From Anaerovibrio sp. (GTDB lineage Bacteria; Bacillota; Negativicutes; Selenomonadales; Selenomonadaceae): DNA of 5,471 bases. Below are positions 5,396 through 5,471 of this stretch, piece after piece (the first letter of the stretch is position 1; every line of letters starts with the position of its first letter). Both the position numbers and the translations under genes were made by a program. Below the pieces are notes generated by a model. It ran no database searches. It had not been told where the DNA came from and saw only the letters and a list, made by a program, of their open reading frames with translations. The stretch is taken from the NCBI GenBank assembly GCA_016302095.1, contig JAEDOE010000103.1, positions 1 through 5,471 on the forward strand, in the 5' to 3' direction.

Positions 5396-5471
5396 TTACA
5401 TATTGCAATCATGCTTATATTGGTCAGCTATGTATCGCTGAAAAAACTTGTCATACTCCTTCTGCCCTATG
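5396..5471 (-). CDS. C-terminal end of an unidentified protein, 5' part outside window
   Basis: An open frame enters from the right edge and ends with TAA at 5396-5398, giving 24 residues rich in charged and aromatic side chains (IGQKEYDKFFQRYIADQYKH then DCNM). The strong terminator 36 bases downstream on the same strand supports a real gene end. There is too little sequence to name a family. It belongs to a different transcription unit from the chaperone operon. Confidence 0.55.
   Translation of the reverse strand, partial: IGQKEYDKFFQRYIADQYKHDCNM

Overview
The window holds one compact minus-strand operon for a divergent, self-contained Hsp70 chaperone machine. It is flanked by the 3' end of an unrelated upstream gene and the 5' end of a second transcription unit. 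About half the bases are G or C. Ribosome binding sites are strong and purine-rich (AAGGAG, GGGAGG, GGGGGAG), intrinsic terminators are present, and spacers are short. This suggests a Firmicute of moderate GC; a Selenomonas-like Negativicute is my best guess, from general feel rather than a marker gene. No mobile element, tRNA, rRNA or CRISPR array is visible.

Layout, reading right to left along transcription. At 5396-5471 lies the last 24 codons of an unidentified gene, followed by an intrinsic terminator (5331-5359). Next is a promoter region (5251-5296) with an extended -10 and a 17-base upstream element. The operon follows: a short GrpE-like nucleotide exchange factor (4756-5217), an 832-residue Hsp70/DnaK-like ATPase whose start lies inside the previous gene (2280-4778), a J-like protein with a degenerate J domain and a hydrophobic C-terminal tail (909-2165), and a 149-residue protein of unknown family (408-857). 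A hairpin without a U-tract sits between the Hsp70 and J-like genes. An intrinsic terminator (302-353) closes the operon. A second promoter region (245-290) then drives a Gly/Ala-rich protein that runs off the left edge.

How the genes may work together: the order exchange factor, Hsp70, J-like protein matches grpE-dnaK-dnaJ, but every component departs from the housekeeping version. The exchange factor lacks room for a long coiled coil. The Hsp70 carries roughly 100 extra residues between the ATPase and substrate-binding domains and lacks a recognisable VLLLD-type linker. The J-like protein has no HPD motif, and in a gapless alignment from memory with E. coli DnaK the Hsp70 has lost the residues that contact HPD (R167, N170, T173). 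No CIRCE operator is seen. The simplest reading is a dedicated, possibly membrane-tethered Hsp70 machine with its own J-protein coupling.

The most useful observation is that both promoters in the window share an identical 17-base sequence (CTCACATGTTTTTTGAC on the minus strand) at exactly the same distance from a TGN-TATATT extended -10. This predicts that the left-edge gene belongs to the same regulon and may be a partner or client of the chaperone.
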